From the NCBI GenBank assembly GCA_916613615.1, contig OU744721.1, positions 52,524,747 through 52,588,746 on the forward strand: DNA of 64,000 nt, read 5' to 3'. Positions 1-35,500 of this stretch are shown piece by piece; position 1 is the stretch's first letter; each line of letters begins with the position of its first letter. Under the pieces are notes generated by a model that saw nothing but the letters and a program-made list of their open reading frames with translations, did no database searches and was not told the origin of the DNA. The stretch is from Steromphala cineraria (Eukaryota; Mollusca; Gastropoda; Trochida; Trochidae). A program made the position numbers and the translations under genes.

Positions 1-2044
1 CAGCTTAAGTTTTCTCTGTACAACAATCTGAATGCACCCACGCTGGTCATATATTCTAATGAAGCATCACAGGTACTCGGGGAAAATACTATCGCTGTCA
101 GTAGCTTGGGGCAAGTAACTCTTATGTACTATTTGTTCTACATGATCGCCCTTACTCGCTTTTATTCACAATGATGTGATTGGTTCGCTGATGACAAGGT
201 TTGCCTAAACTAACTGTTGTCAGAACATATGACTAGCCAAAGTGCATTTAGACCATAGGTAACCATAGCTCGATGGAGTTTGAATTTAGGATATCATCAG
301 TTTTAATTTTATTTCTTTGAGTGGGTCAATTTTGGGTCGGATATGCTTGAGTGATTTCTTATTCTCATGTTTATGCATCATCAAAACGATTGTCAATGAG
401 TATGTTAATACGTAACCATGACAACAGTAAATGGTTTATCTAATACTATAGTGCGGTGAACACGAAGAGATTAAATTGTGGTTTGAGCAGGAATGTCCAA
501 AACTGGGAAGACTAGGTCCGCACACAACCATTGTAAAATATTTACATCAAAACTACCACTAACTGGTACAAAACTAACAATTGATATGACCTTTTTTGGA
601 GAGACAAACTTTGTTCAATGTCACACCTTGAACCATAAATCCAGTGACAATGTCAGAGAGACATAGATAATTAATTTTGATGATTCATATCTCAACATTT
701 ATAGTGGATAAAGATATTTTTTTTTAAAGAATCATATTTTGATCAGATTTACACTGGTGAATAATAACTCAGTATTTTGGTGATGAAATTCTTCATATAC
801 ATATAATGTTTGTGAGTTTCATATAATGCAAGTTTGAATCATATATCATCATTTTACAGCAGGGATGCACAAGCAGGGCCTGAGTTTATCAAATTGCTGC
901 TGACCTTATCGATGAATAATACAAAAAAGAATAAAATAATGAAATTCAAAAATTAACACCAAAACACCAAGAGAAGTTACATGTCAAATCTACAAAATAC
1001 TGCACAAATATAACACTGAGCAACAAAATGGAGATCTGTTTAAAACAACCGGTAGTCATGGACAGAAAAAAATATAAGAAATAGGGAGTTGATTTTCTGG
1101 TGTAATATGACAAAACTTGTAATACTGTTTGAACATAAATCACTCATAAAATGCCTACTTTTCCACACAAATTCCTTTTATTCATACAAATATGAAAGGA
1201 AAGACACAACTATGCTGACGAAAAGTTTGAACAACTCTTAAACGAAGTGTTCAATCAATACATGATGCTAAGACAATTTTTAAAATCTCTTAAAGCTACA
1301 TTAGCGGGAAATGGAAATCTCATATTTGGTAAACTGAATTTCTAATTCAAGTAAGAAATTTGGCTGCTTTTGGTTTTAAATTTCTGAAAAATGTGGTACC
1401 CAATTTTCAAAAATCAACCAAGTTTAATTTGTTAGCTTGAAGAAACTTATACAAGAAAAGGGGAGGATTTTCAAGGAAAATGTCACAAATCTGCATTTAG
1501 GGGTTGTAACATGAATATGTTTTAATCAGGAGCTAATGTTGCCTTTAGCACAAAGACAATTTTGCAAAAAAAAGTTCAAGAACCCTATTCTGCCTACCTG
1601 TTGGTATTCAAAAGACACAGCAACACTTAAACCGGTTTCATATTTTGTAAACTGAAACACCTATGATTTATGCAGTATACAGATCCTTGATGTTTTCTCG
1701 CAAAGCACTACTGTACTTATATTAAAAAACTTCAAAGAATCTAAATTCAAGTTTCATTGGTACTCAAATTGAGTGCTAGCAAAGAAAACAGGTGTAATAC
1801 TGACTGGCTAACTATGTACATCTAGGAACACAAAAAGTACCATGATGTTTGTGGCATTTACCTAATGCTCAACAGCAAATACAATTGCTAAATGGAAGCT
1901 TTCCTAAATGGTTTCACTAATATTTGTTTTTGAAAACTGCAATATGTGATTAAAGAATTCCTACATACCTATGAAAGTGGTAATATATGTGCTTATCGTT
2001 GGTATAGAATGGATTAGATTTTTTAGTATGCTCAGGCAATAAAG
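1..2044. other. Intergenic, no gene seen
   Basis: AT-rich DNA with no ORF of credible coding character in any frame. Positions about 150-215 resemble part of the dispersed repeat found at 10.7-11.5 kb: both contain 'gtgattggttcgct'. Nothing else is supportable here. Confidence 0.6.
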
Positions 2045-2245
2045 ATTACCGTATTTCCTCGAATAGACGCCCCCGGCGTGTATTTATTCAGACCCCCTTA
2101 CCCTGGCGTGTATTCGAGACCCTGCGTCTATTTTTTTAGTAGGAAACAAATATTATAGATGGTGACCCGGCGTGTATTTACTTAAAACAGCCATACCCCT
2201 GGCCTCTATTCGAGGCCCGGGGTCTATTCGAGGAAATACGGTAAT
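2045..2245. repeat. Palindromic MITE, TIR TTACCGTATTTCCTCGAATA
   Basis: The ends are near-perfect inverted repeats starting TTACCGTATTTCCTCGAATA on both strands. The interior has several degenerate copies of a 'cggcgtgtatt' motif. A related half-copy lies at 62265-62450 and a decayed one at about 38095-38180, so this is a dispersed non-autonomous family. No ORF is present. Confidence 0.85.
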
Positions 2246-3454
2246 TGTTTGCAATGTGATGTTATTAAGATGTATACATATCATACATGACTGTATTATC
2301 AATATGGGTCTTATACCTTGCAATAATGCATATTTGTAAAAATTTAAAAAGTATATGGAATTTCAAACATGATTATACATAGAGTATTTTTATCATCAGC
2401 ATTCAAAATACTTGAAGATTACAATTATGGAAACCATGATTATTTGTATATCATAACAATAACATATATGTACACAAGATAAGATGTATCCATTTAACAT
2501 GAAAGTGAATCAACAATATGACTCAGGTCACAAAGACAAAATATTCGGAATATGCATGTATGCTTTAAGTAGTTCATGAATAAATCTGAATATCATTATG
2601 ATTGCTGTAGTTGATTTATGCCTATTATGTACATAATTACCTGAACAACTATTGTGCCTTGTGTGACCACCTTTTGGTACAGGGAAACTGACTTTCTACC
2701 CAAACCATCTCAAATCATTCTTTCCTTTGGATCCAGCTTCAATTTGGCTTCTATTTGCTATAGGAAATAATACAGGAAGTCAAACATCTATTATCAGGTT
2801 ACATGCATCTAGTCTCTGAAATGAATCTTATGGAGACAAACGGTTTTGTTGCTGCATAAAGCGGTCTTCTTATCGTTTGCTGTGAAGAAGCACACTTCAC
2901 CATTAAACATCAAGATGATGTCTGCTCAGTTTATATTTGAAGTATAAGTGTTCTGTAAAGTCACGTTTCCTCTGAGTTCAATGTGCTGTTTTCAAGGTTG
3001 GTTTTGAGGAAAATCGCCATTTTGTCAAAGTCTTACAATTATATAAATGTTGGATTTACTTATATTCTTATAATAATCTAAACCAAAGTAGACAAGTACT
3101 CGGAGAAGAAATCATGTATAACTCTTCTTATTGCTAGTTTCATTTTCAACCAACAGATTATGTCTTAAATATCATAATATTTTTCAGAGCAGCAATCACA
3201 AGCTATTTCCTATCATTACACATGGCAGATCTTGGCTATACAGCAGTGGATAAAGTTTTTCATAAAGTAGGCCTTGCCTAATAATTTCACAGCAACCTCA
3301 AACTTTCATTTGACCACTACACTTGATATTGCTTGCACAGCAGTGAACTGAATACTCAGTGGTAGATCTTGGCTGATTAGAGTAACTTTAATATAGCACT
3401 TTCAGTTGTCTCGTGGAGGAACGTCCACCTAACCATTACAGTCTACACTACACT
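2246..3454. other. Intergenic, no gene seen
   Basis: AT-rich sequence without coding signal. It lies downstream of the ECD stop codon and may include 3' UTR at its upper end. No clear AATAAA on the minus strand was found close to the ECD stop. Confidence 0.5.
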
Positions 3455-3621
3455 CAGTGTTGTTCCTAATGGGGGTTCTGTGGATATTGACCCACCCTTT
3501 TCACTTGGTATCCCTTAAAATTCAAGAAGTAGAACCGGTATACTTCTACCTTTGCAAAAGTCCCAATAGCTCAGAATAAGCCAAATGAACCCCTCAGCTG
3601 ATCACCTAGGAACAACACTGT
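3455..3621. repeat. MITE, TIR CAGTGTTGTTCCTA
   Basis: About 167 bp bounded by CAGTGTTGTTCCTA and its reverse complement (tAGGAACAACACTG). Both flanks read 'tacact', a possible 6-bp target duplication. Relatives occur at 12625-12788 and 59139-59299, with end fragments near 23957 and 62222. It lies 170 bp beyond the ECD stop codon and may be transcribed in its 3' UTR. Confidence 0.75.
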
Positions 3622-3791
3622 ACACTCATTTATATAATTATCATCTTCTGCCACTTGGATGTGGACATAATACCCATAAGCAGATGTAAGTACTTTCATA
3701 GCACAGCAATCTCTTACTCTTGCAGACTACACTACCAATTGCAGTTCCATCTCCACAAGAACCATCTCCTACCAAGTAGATCATGAGAACA

Positions 3792-25944
<22,153 letters not shown>

Positions 25945-26123
25945 GCCGATGTCGTCCGCTCACGTTCTAAAAACGAAAACACGGAAGTGGAGTTATTCAC
26001 ATTCCGACCAATCAAAACACGCGTTACATTTTGTTACCACAGATCATGTGACAGGTGCCCGTTTTGGGGAGTTGTGTTTTTGTCAGTTGTAACACGATTA
26101 TTTGATGAAATAGAAAGTAAACT
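25945..26123. promoter_or_regulatory. Bidirectional promoter between ECD and LAMTOR2
   Basis: Only 179 bp separate the two divergent start codons, so both transcripts must start within or near this interval. Visible motifs are an ETS/GABP-type ACGGAAGTG (25981-25989), a CCAAT box (26008-26012) and TCATGTGAC (26044-26052), an MITF/TFE-class E-box. No TATA box is apparent. The base composition is less AT-rich than the neighbouring introns, as expected for a housekeeping promoter. Motif function is inference. Confidence 0.8.
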
Positions 26124-29100
26124 ATGTTGAAACCCAAAGCTTTAACGCAAGTTTTGAGTCAGGCAAACACTGGAGGTGTAAGCAGTACTCTGTAAGTCGA
26201 TTAAATGGTGGTTTGGTTGCGTTGTTTGGTTTAAACTTTGGTGCTAGGCCAAAACGGATTCTTATTTTATATTATTGAACCTGATAGACTATTAGTACCA
26301 GGCAAACCCTGCACTTACACACATGGTCTTGCACTGTACTTATTTAGATAAATGTATCAAATTATCTAGCCAATCCCACATCTAATGAACTCGACAGTCA
26401 GTTCACAGTTTGAAAAGGGTACCATGATATGATGTGTTGATAAGATTATAGGTTTACAAAAGTTTTAATTCCAGTTGTTATATTTTATTGATTTGGATTT
26501 TCTAAGCCCCTCTTTTGATAATTATATGTAAGCTAATAAACTTTTAATTCACCCATTGCTAATAAATTTATGACAATGATTGATTTATCATACATTTGCA
26601 TTCTTACTGTCAGTGTTTTCTACAATAATTGAAAATGAAATGCATTAATATCTATTTTAAAACATTATGTAAAGATAGAATAATCTTTATTAACCCTCAA
26701 CTCAACCTTATAATGAGAATGTATTATGAATTTATGTTGATGAAACATTAAATGAAATTCTGTATGGTATCTGTTTTAGATTTTCAACAGAAAGGAGATC
26801 AAAAGTAAACTTGATGGATAAAGATGATATTTTAAGTTCACATTACCACCAACATATTTCACTATTTTCTTTTGAATATATGAAAGTCTGATTACAATAT
26901 TGTAAAGTGCGTCAAAGGTCGCTACTCAAATATGTTTAGTTTGGTAATGAAAGAAGTTTTTGAAAGCTACTTTTGATGGGCTGCTTAGACATATCTGGCC
27001 ACAAACCAGTGAATGCATGACTGGTCACGCCCCATTTTTGTGACGTCATAAACAGAATCAGCCTCGTCATCTATACATCTATCGTAACAATACCACAGAA
27101 AAAAAAACAATAATTAACGATTTTCAGAAAATGTTTTCCACTCAGTTAGATGAATCATTTGACGATGTAACACTACCAAGCATTTGGTGTAAATAAGATA
27201 TCCACATCAATGGTAATTAAACACTCATTTAGGCGGTATTTCAGTTGAAATAATGATTCGTTACTCAGTGTAGTCTGTTTATTACGTCACACCCGCTCAG
27301 TTTTATTGCGCGAGTTTTATTGCCCCTAGCTCAGATGGGTTTTTCACAGCCGATAATTACGCTGTCTAATTAAAGGTGTTGATTGGACAAATTAACAAAA
27401 ATCATGTCCAGTTTTTATTTTGTTGAAAAAGCTTTGAATGAAAATCGAGAACTTGCTTGTGTTCATGTGAAAAAATTTCATTTAAAATATATTTGAAATA
27501 TAATTATAAAAATCAATGTTACTGTTACAGCTTGCTGAATAATGAAGGTTCTCTACTGGCCTACTCTGGTTTCGGAGACAAGGATGCGGCTGTAACTGCA
27601 GCCATCGCAAGTAATATCTGGATGTCTTACTGCAGGAGTGGAACCATAGCTTTTAATGATGATAAACTGCAGTATGTTCTGGTGGAAAACAAGGTATTTG
27701 ATATCTCGCAACTTTTTTAACAGGGCACAACTCTTGCCTCTCTAGATCACTGGTTAATTTACGTCTTGTTGAACAGGCCTACCAAACAAAACTGCCTTAC
27801 CATGTTTAAAAACATTTAAAAGTCTTGCATATGCTGTACAGGTCAATGTCTGCCTGACAATAAATGTGGCACTTGCCACGTTGTTTAATAATTGTCCAAC
27901 AATATAATTTATTTTTGTTGCCTTTTTTAATATTTTGATGTTGATGTTGATGTAATACAATCATGTTTCAATTTCCACATTAAATGTGAACTTTTGAAGT
28001 TGTCTGGGCAATATGGCAGTTTTATTTGATAGCTTGAATTGCTCCAAAATATGTTGTTTGAGTGCAATGCCTTAAAGATGATAAACAACCTTCAAGAAAT
28101 GTTCTACTGAACTAAAACTTAAGCACAGCAGACTGAAACTGCACAGAAAATTTGGCTCAGTTCAATTGGACAGTGATTTTGCCTTGCAAAATCATTGGTT
28201 TATTTAGGTCTTGTTGAACAGGCCTACCAAACAAAACTGCCTTACCATGTTATAAAAATTTGAAAAGTCTGGGTCAGTGAGGTCAAATATGCATGCGCTG
28301 TATAGGTCAAGGTTTGCCTGACAATAAATCCATTATAGAGTCCTTTCAGCACTAGTACCGTATGTTCGTCTTGAGAGAGGAGAAGAGTGAGGCCGCAAGG
28401 ACAGTTTTAGAGCATATCATTCCCTAGAGGATGACTTATTTGAAGTACAATGTACATAATCTAAAGACAAAGACAAATCTTCTTTTATTATCCATGAAAC
28501 TATGATGCGGTGCTAGTTTTCAATGCTTAGACCATTAAGTTAGCAACAATTCAACAAGAATTCTCACATTTCAGAAGGTCATGATATCATTGTAGCAGTA
28601 TATTTCTGAGGATATTTTTTTTAATGAATTATAAAAGGAAAAGAATTTGGAATATGGAATGGTAATTCTCATAAGTGTACCTTAAAGGACATATGAAACC
28701 TAAAATGTAAAACCTTATTCTTGATAAACTATAAGTTAACAAACATTAACATTTATTTCCTAATAAACAGAAAGTTCTGACATAATCTTTACATGCTTGC
28801 TGCTTCGGTTTCAGGATGGGAAAGTTGGGCTGACAAAAGTGGCCAATCTGCTGCTGTGTATGTCCTGCAAAGAAAGTGTGGGCTTCGGGATGCTGAGAGC
28901 AAAGGTACAAGCGAATCTCTCCATTGAAATATGTTATGTATAGTTTCATCATAAACATCTTTCTACTCAAAGCCAAAAGCGCCAGTTTGAGAAATGTCAT
29001 TTTAGGCCTTGCTGCCATCCTGCTACATCAGTGTATATGTCTCCGTGTAATGCTACAACCTATCCCCTGATATCCTCCTATGGTATTCAAATGGTGCCCT

Positions 29101-30017
29101 TTTCAGCAATAGCAGCAAACTGGTTTCTTGGCTTCGTTCCGCGTGCTCACCTCGTGTTTCAAATTAACCAATGGGAGTGCTAATAGATAATAAATCTGAT
29201 TCTCATTGCAGGCTCCCGCTAAGCTCCATATCGCGCGCTCTTAGATTTTCACGTGCGACATCACTAGACAACAGTGTATGGAGTTCGAAATAGTTTGACT
29301 GAAAACAGACAGGCTATAAATAGCGCTGAGTAACCACCCGTCAGCGATACAGCTGAATACCAGAAAAGCTTATCAGGGGATAGGTTGTAGCATTATGCAG
29401 AGACATCTACGCTGATGTAGCAGGATGCCTTGCTGCAGACTCTTTACTTTTCTGTGCTGCTATAGTGCCCCTTCAGGAAATAGAGCAAAACTCAAGGGTA
29501 TGCAGCAAAGCATTAAACTGACGGTTCGGAAACTGGTGTTTGAGGCTTTGCGTAGGAGGATGCATCATTAACTGAAATAGAATTTCCCATTTCAGATTTC
29601 ACTCTGACTGTATTTGCCCCAAAAAAATCCTACCATACTATTTTTTTCAATCTTTGTGAATTTCTATATTTCTTTTGAATAACAATCTTTGATGTTATGA
29701 CCATTACATCCCCATTTTAGTCTTCTTGATGTCTGATGTCTTGTCCATGCATATACACTTTCTGAAAAAAAATACAAGTGATCGCAATTTTACAACTTGC
29801 CAGAATATGTTACTTAGTTAGGTAGGTAGGTGAAATTAAGGGCGAAGTTTGGGCCAAAGATGACCTACATGCGACCGAATTACTTATTTAACCAAATTAC
29901 AGAGTTACCTCCCTTTTTCATCCATTTGACCCTTGCAAGTTCACAATTTTCTTCTTTCAGCTTGAAGCCCTGGCTTCTTATCTAGAAGACCCTCTCTCTC
30001 AAGTTGCAGCCTCCTGA
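26124..30017 (+). CDS. LAMTOR2: Ragulator subunit LAMTOR2 (p14, roadblock domain)
   Basis: Exons 26124-26191, 27531-27693, 28815-28904 and 29961-30017 join in phase to 378 bp, 125 residues plus stop, the same length as human LAMTOR2. The product starts [19 protein letters not shown] and contains [50 protein letters not shown] and a C-terminal [10 protein letters not shown], matching the whole family. LAMTOR2 has a roadblock/LC7 fold, pairs with LAMTOR3, and forms the Ragulator scaffold that holds Rag GTPases on late endosomes and lysosomes for mTORC1 and MAPK signalling. It is divergent from ECD and convergent with the AP endonuclease gene. Introns carry MITEs but all splice sites look intact. 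Confidence 0.97.
26192..27530. other. LAMTOR2 intron 1
   Basis: 1.3 kb, AT-rich, without coding signal. It contains two TGACGTCA/TTACGTCA-like sites (near 27040 and 27283) and a less AT-rich patch at 27280-27365. No recognisable repeat family. Confidence 0.4.
27745..28335. repeat. Duplicated ~110-bp block in LAMTOR2 intron 2
   Basis: 'cttgttgaacaggcctacca' and the following 'aacaaaactgccttaccatg' occur near 27765 and again near 28210, each followed by 'gcctgacaataaat'. Two direct copies about 440 bp apart. Confidence 0.75.
28956..29562. mobile_element. MULE-like MITE (outer), split by a nested MITE
   Basis: In LAMTOR2 intron 3. The ends are catctttctactcaaagcc and its imperfect inverse ggctttgcgtaggaggatg. 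The flanks catcataaa (28947-28955) and catcattaa (29563-29571) match at 8 of 9 bases, a 9-bp target duplication typical of Mutator-like elements. An uninterrupted relative lies at 43880-44060 in the TRIM intron. The interior of this copy is split by the element at 29016-29427. Confidence 0.8.
29016..29427. mobile_element. Nested MITE with 9-bp target duplication CCTTGCTGC
   Basis: 412 bp with about 55-bp inverted ends beginning CATCCTGCTACATCAG. It is flanked on both sides by CCTTGCTGC (29007-29015 and 29428-29436). The related element at 43880-44060 has a single CCTTGCTGC at the same point, which is the empty site and proves insertion. No ORF. A 9-bp duplication points to a Mutator-like transposase. 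Confidence 0.92.
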
Positions 30018-32117
30018 CAGTGTTTGTCATTATGTCAGTGTGTGGAGTATGGACTGTATTTAACGGGGTTGATGGAAGTGTATGGACGAACGAAGTTTTG
30101 TGTAAAGCTTTCCTGCTTCTGAACAAATCTATGTCAGCTTTTCTATAGGAGATATATTATCTTTGGCCATCTTTTAATTGTTACTTGCATGCCATTTATG
30201 CCTAGATGTGTCTATTATCTTGAATATGTAATGTAGAATTTAAGAGAATGTAATGTAAAGATATTCTCTCTCTGATTTCTTGTAAACCGGTGAATCAATA
30301 ATTTATGATCAACACCAAACTGCTTAGTTGATATATATATAAGAGCACAATTCTTAATTCAATGTTTTGTCGGATTAAAAGCCAAGTGTTAGTCAAAGAT
30401 AGCATTAGGATAATTTTGGAATCAATATTTTAGCTTACGAAGTTTATATATAAAACAAGGGTTCTTTCAGTCTGATAAATATTGGCCTATTTCCAAGGAA
30501 TAAAATATTCAAAATTTTAACTATATGGAGATATGAAATCCTCTATTTTAAGTCTGACTGCATCCCTTACCGTGCATGTATTTTTAAGTTAAGTTAAGTG
30601 CAGCTGAAACCCAGTCATAAGCAGATCAATCATTTTTGCTTATAAGAACACAAGCGATGATCATGTTCAAAGCATGGTTTACAGGCTCGTAATTGTTAAC
30701 CGGAGGTAACGACAGAACATGCAACCTACTGGGCTGCAGTCAGACTCAGTGGAGAGGAAACCTATCGAAATAACAAGTTTGATTCTCGATAAATTCATAT
30801 TCCTAAACTATTACTCGGAACTAAGCCAAGTTTAATCAGACTGGTTTCTTTAATAATGAAAACCTCAAGTTGAAGAATTTGCTTTGTACACACACAGTAA
30901 GAATTCCTCATCTGTGCTGCAGTATTCATTGTTTGTAAATAAATGTTACTGTTAGATGTTGTCCTGTTATCTTATTTGAGTTAAATTGTTTATTATTTGC
31001 ACTTGTACAGTATCAAACACACTTCATTTTAAGTAAACCTAGCCTCAATAATACTGTTTCACTCAATATTGAGTCTAGAAAGGTCTAGTAGAGGGTTGCG
31101 TCAGCCCATGTATTATCTTACCAAGCCACTATAGTCTGCCTTCGTATGTATAACATTGGAGGGTCATGGTCGCAGAAAGGTCGTCTGACGCGACCCTCTA
31201 TTAGACCTTTCTAGACTCAATATCAGAGTGAAGCGGGTAACATTGAGGCTAGGTTTACTTAAACTGCAATAATACTCGTTTCACTCCCGATGTTTACGTC
31301 TAGCAAGGTCATGTATATATTTTCATGTAGTAGCAGGTCATGTCAGCCGACCTTTCGCCAACCTATGACCTAACGTTATCTGTGCGAATGCATACTATTG
31401 GGGTATGGTAAAACGATCCCTGATTGGTTTATTTGATAGATTGGCTGAGCCGACCCGCTGCTACATCTCAATATCGGGAATGAAACAAGTATAATTGAGG
31501 CTAGGTTTACTTAGACTAAAGCATACTTATACAAAGATTGTTAGTGCAGTAGCCCATAGTTGAAGGGGCATGGTTGCTCAGCTGATTGTGTCCGACAAGT
31601 GATTTTGAAGTACTGGGTTAAAGCCCATCTGTGACCAGTCTAAAAGTCTTGGCCTTTTTGTGTAAAGTAAAATGAAATGCACTAAAATGAAATGGCAAAT
31701 CTGTATTAAAGAGTCATTGGGGGTAACATGCATTGCAATTTTCATACTTATCTACAAGGATCATCAAAATACTGAAAGCATCTACTAATGCGTTTAAAAT
31801 CAATACAAACATATTTTTCTTTTTCCTTGAAAAATATTTACATATTTGATTTCACATCACCTGTTTCAAGCTGTCAACAGATCCCCAACTATTCAAATAT
31901 CTTTTCAGAAGATGAACACTCGTAAAATATACCAGTTCTGCTCTTACAGGAATGTATAAATGATGAGAAAATTATATGATAGCACTTTTATTCGAGGGGT
32001 GCTGGCCATGTAGACAATTCTTGAAAAACAATTTCCAAATCAAACATTGTTTCAACAGACAGACATATCTGGCAAGACAGCCCTTTTCCTAGCCATGGGT
32101 TTATGTCACAGTTTTAA
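30018..32117. other. Spacer between convergent LAMTOR2 and AP endonuclease genes
   Basis: LAMTOR2 3' UTR and spacer. A candidate AATAAA lies at 30499-30504, about 480 bp after the LAMTOR2 stop. Positions 30600-30850 belong to the dispersed repeat also present at 10.7-11.5 kb. Foldback elements occupy 31030-31513. No coding signal. Confidence 0.5.
31030..31513. repeat. Two abutting foldback elements sharing a TIR
   Basis: The end 'aagtaaacctagcctcaata' opens the block near 31032. Its inverse 'attgaggctaggtttactta' appears near 31241 and again near 31493. Each half is an inverted repeat of its own (e.g. gagtctagaaaggtcta / tagacctttctagactc), so two units stand side by side. Confidence 0.75.
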
Positions 32118-32466
32118 AGGGGCAGTAGCACATTTTAAGGGAAGTCTAAGGTGATGTCAGGAAAATTAAAAAGTAAATGGTTCCAATTGAAACACAATGT
32201 ATTTGAAATAACTGAAGCAGTAATAAATCAAATATATTCATAAGTTCAGCCATGCAATTCCTTTTCTTACCCAAAATTAATTAAAAGTGTTCACACAAAA
32301 ATGGTCGCCAATGGATTTTATGTGAATCTTTATGATTTGTTCCCTGACTATGGATGATTGGTTTGTGTATTTTAACACTATCAAAATAATACATTTAGCA
32401 TTAACCTACAATTATCAGCGAAAAATTTGAAAATTTGAAATTTAAAAAAAACGTTCTACTGCCCCT
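32118..32466. mobile_element. TTAA MITE, family A, copy 1
   Basis: 349 bp with ends AGGGGCAGTAGCAC and inverse, flanked by TTAA on both sides (32114-32117 and 32467-32470). It ends about 60 bp past the stop codon of the AP endonuclease gene, so it probably lies in that gene's 3' UTR. TTAA duplications are typical of piggyBac and Kolobok superfamilies. Confidence 0.9.
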
Positions 32467-32527
32467 TTAAAATATGTGTCACTGGATTCCTGATGAGAAA
32501 ATACAACCCTGTCACACAAAGTTTCTT

Positions 32528-35500
32528 TCAAGAAACACACAAGTCATGCAGGAGTTCAATCTCCTTCTCATATCCCAGTCCATTGGCCGGTGTCTCAAGG
32601 ATCATGGGAATGTTGTTGAAATGAGGCTCTGACATCACTCGACGGAATCCTTTTATTCCGATCTGACCCTCGCCAATGCTCTCATGTCTATCTTTGTGAC
32701 ACCCTCTCTTGCCTGGAAAACATCATAGACGTAACAATTTCTATATTAATTTGACCCTAAATTATTTCTTTTTATAAAGTTTATTCATCCACCCCTGTTA
32801 CAAAGAATCAACCTCCATTCCAGGGAAATGAAAGGCCACTTGCACAATAAAGTACGACATTGAGTGGGATTTTTATGAAAAAAGATTCAAAAGATTTTCA
32901 GAAAGTGTCAATGGTTGAACTATTTTTCACTGCAATTTCCCGGCCGCTAATGGCTGGAATATTGCCCAAGCGACGTTAAGCATTAACTTACTCACTCACT
33001 GCAATTTCTAATTTGGCATTATGGTTGAAATAATAGATAAGTATCAAAACATTTGTAATTTTAATGAATAGTCCTTATAGATGACCAGATAAAAATGGCA
33101 ATTTTGTCATTATGAAGATAATCTAAATTTAATTCTGTAGTTTAAATATTAAACCTTGGAATTATTTTATTTTTGCTAAGTAATGATCTTAAGCTATGCA
33201 TGGTTTAATCTTAGAGACATAAACGTTTGGCTATTGGTGGAAATTTTTGAAGTTAATTGAATTTGTGACTTCAACACAACAATGTTGTTGAATTTATGAA
33301 GATGTCAAATTAATGGAGAAATTGTGGTAGTATAGAAAAAAATATTTCAATGATTACAAAATTCAAAGATCAGTTATTTGATAATGGATTTTAAAATTTA
33401 AATATATTGAATAAGAGAATTAAACGCTCAAAGGTTTTGCTAAAATCATACCTTTTGAATCATTCAAGTGAATCCCCTTGAGGTATTTGAAGCCAACTAT
33501 TCTACCAAAGTCTGAGACAAACTTCTTGAAACCAGCATCTGTTGTGAGATCAAACCCTGAAAAAAAATGCATTTACATATTATGTATATAATTTTTTTCA
33601 TTCGAAGCAAAAACATCTTGTAAAACCAACATCAGTCAACGTCCAGGGTGTTCAGTACAATGAGTACTGTATTTCTTAATCTCAAGTTTGTAATCTTGAT
33701 AAGCTTTCATATTTATCACTAGGTCTCACCTGCTGCGAAAGCATGACATGTGTCTAGGCAGACGCCAATTCTAGATTTGTCCTTGACCTTGTCAATGATG
33801 CCATGTAACTCTTCAAATGTTCCACCAATTGTATTGCCTTGGCAACACATGTTTTCAATAACTGGAAAAGAAGGATATATAAAAGATGCACTATGCACTT
33901 AAAATACTATATTGTACATTGTATATTGATGTTGAAGTCTTTTACCACAATCTTTACAGAGGCACTGTGAATGTTTTTACAATAAGTCCTAACAAATGTT
34001 CTGTAGGTTAATCATTCTGTATCTTGAGCAGATTTCAACGATGCCATGTATTGATATTGACTTCAAGGATCAAGACCTGCTTGAACCAGAGAGAGATCCG
34101 GACTCCCATAAATTTATTAGTAAAAGCTTTCATGTTTTGACTCAAAGAGGTCACTAGTGTCAAATGATCTACCATTGAGCCAAAGTCCTTGAGCTATACT
34201 TTCAGTCATAAAATTTAGAATCATTATCATGATACATATCACAAACCTTAAGATTTGATTTTTCTAAATATAAGGAACTAATTAAGCTTATACTCCAAAA
34301 CATGCTTCTAACATTTAAGTAGTTGTCCTCTATGAGATCTTGCTGATCTCAATTTGATTCAATTTGAGATATCATGACCATGTGTCTGTATCATCACAAC
34401 ACTACACATGGATTTAAGAAAACCTGTTACTTCAACAGTTGCTCCTCACCGGTGGTGACATACTTGGTCTTGGCGTGTGCCAGATTGATGCTCTGGGCTA
34501 TGCTGGCTATTCCTTCCTCAACACTCGTCTCTCCACATGTAGAACCTGACAGACATAGAGGATGTTACGTGTCTGTATTGAGAAAGGACAAAACGAGGTA
34601 CAGTAACCTTCACTTGAACAAGCAAAAAATAGAGCCAGTGGCTCTGTAGCTCATCAGGCTTCATATCAATATTGCTTTCGGGTGTGGCAAATGTGGTTCC
34701 CCCCTTACTTTGGACCACAGGGTCACCAAATGTACAATTTGGAATCCTCCTTAGCTAACTTAGGAGTTTGCACACAAAGTTTCAGCTTTCTAGGCCTGAT
34801 GCTTCTTGAGAAAAAGATGAAATTAGGTTAAAGGGTGTGGCCCCTGAGGCCCTTATTAGGGGCTACAGGGCCACAGGGCGACACAAGTTATCAATTATAA
34901 TTCTCACTAGTCAAAGAGTATATTCACAAGGTTTCAGCTTTCTGGGCCTTTTGCCCCTGGAGAAGAAGATGAAAATAGGTTTTAAGGGCGTGGCCCCTCT
35001 CGCCCTTAATAGGGGTCAAAGGGCCACCAAAGCTACAATTTATAATCCTTTCCCAGTCAAGGAATCTGTACATTAAGTTTCAACTTTCTAGGCCTTATGC
35101 TTTTGGAGAAGAAGATGACAATTGGTTTTAAGGGCGTGGCCCCTCTGGCCCTTATTAGGGGTCACAGGGCTACCAAAGCTACAATTTATAATCCTCACTA
35201 GTCAAGGAGTCTGCACAGTTTCAGCTTTCTAGGCCTTTTGGTTCTGGAGAAGAAGTCAAAATTCCACAAAGTTTACGGACGGACGGATGGATGGACGGAC
35301 AGACGGACGCCGGACACCATGCCATGCCATAAGCCCATCGGGCCTTACAAGCCAGATGAGCTAAAAAGTGAGCATGGCTCACTAATACTACTAACTGTGA
35401 ATCCCTGACCAACTGAATTATTTTTCACTTCTTGCACAGCACTTGACCCCCCAAAAAGATGAATTGAGAAGGAATGAATGTTTTTGTTTTGCAATTAGTC

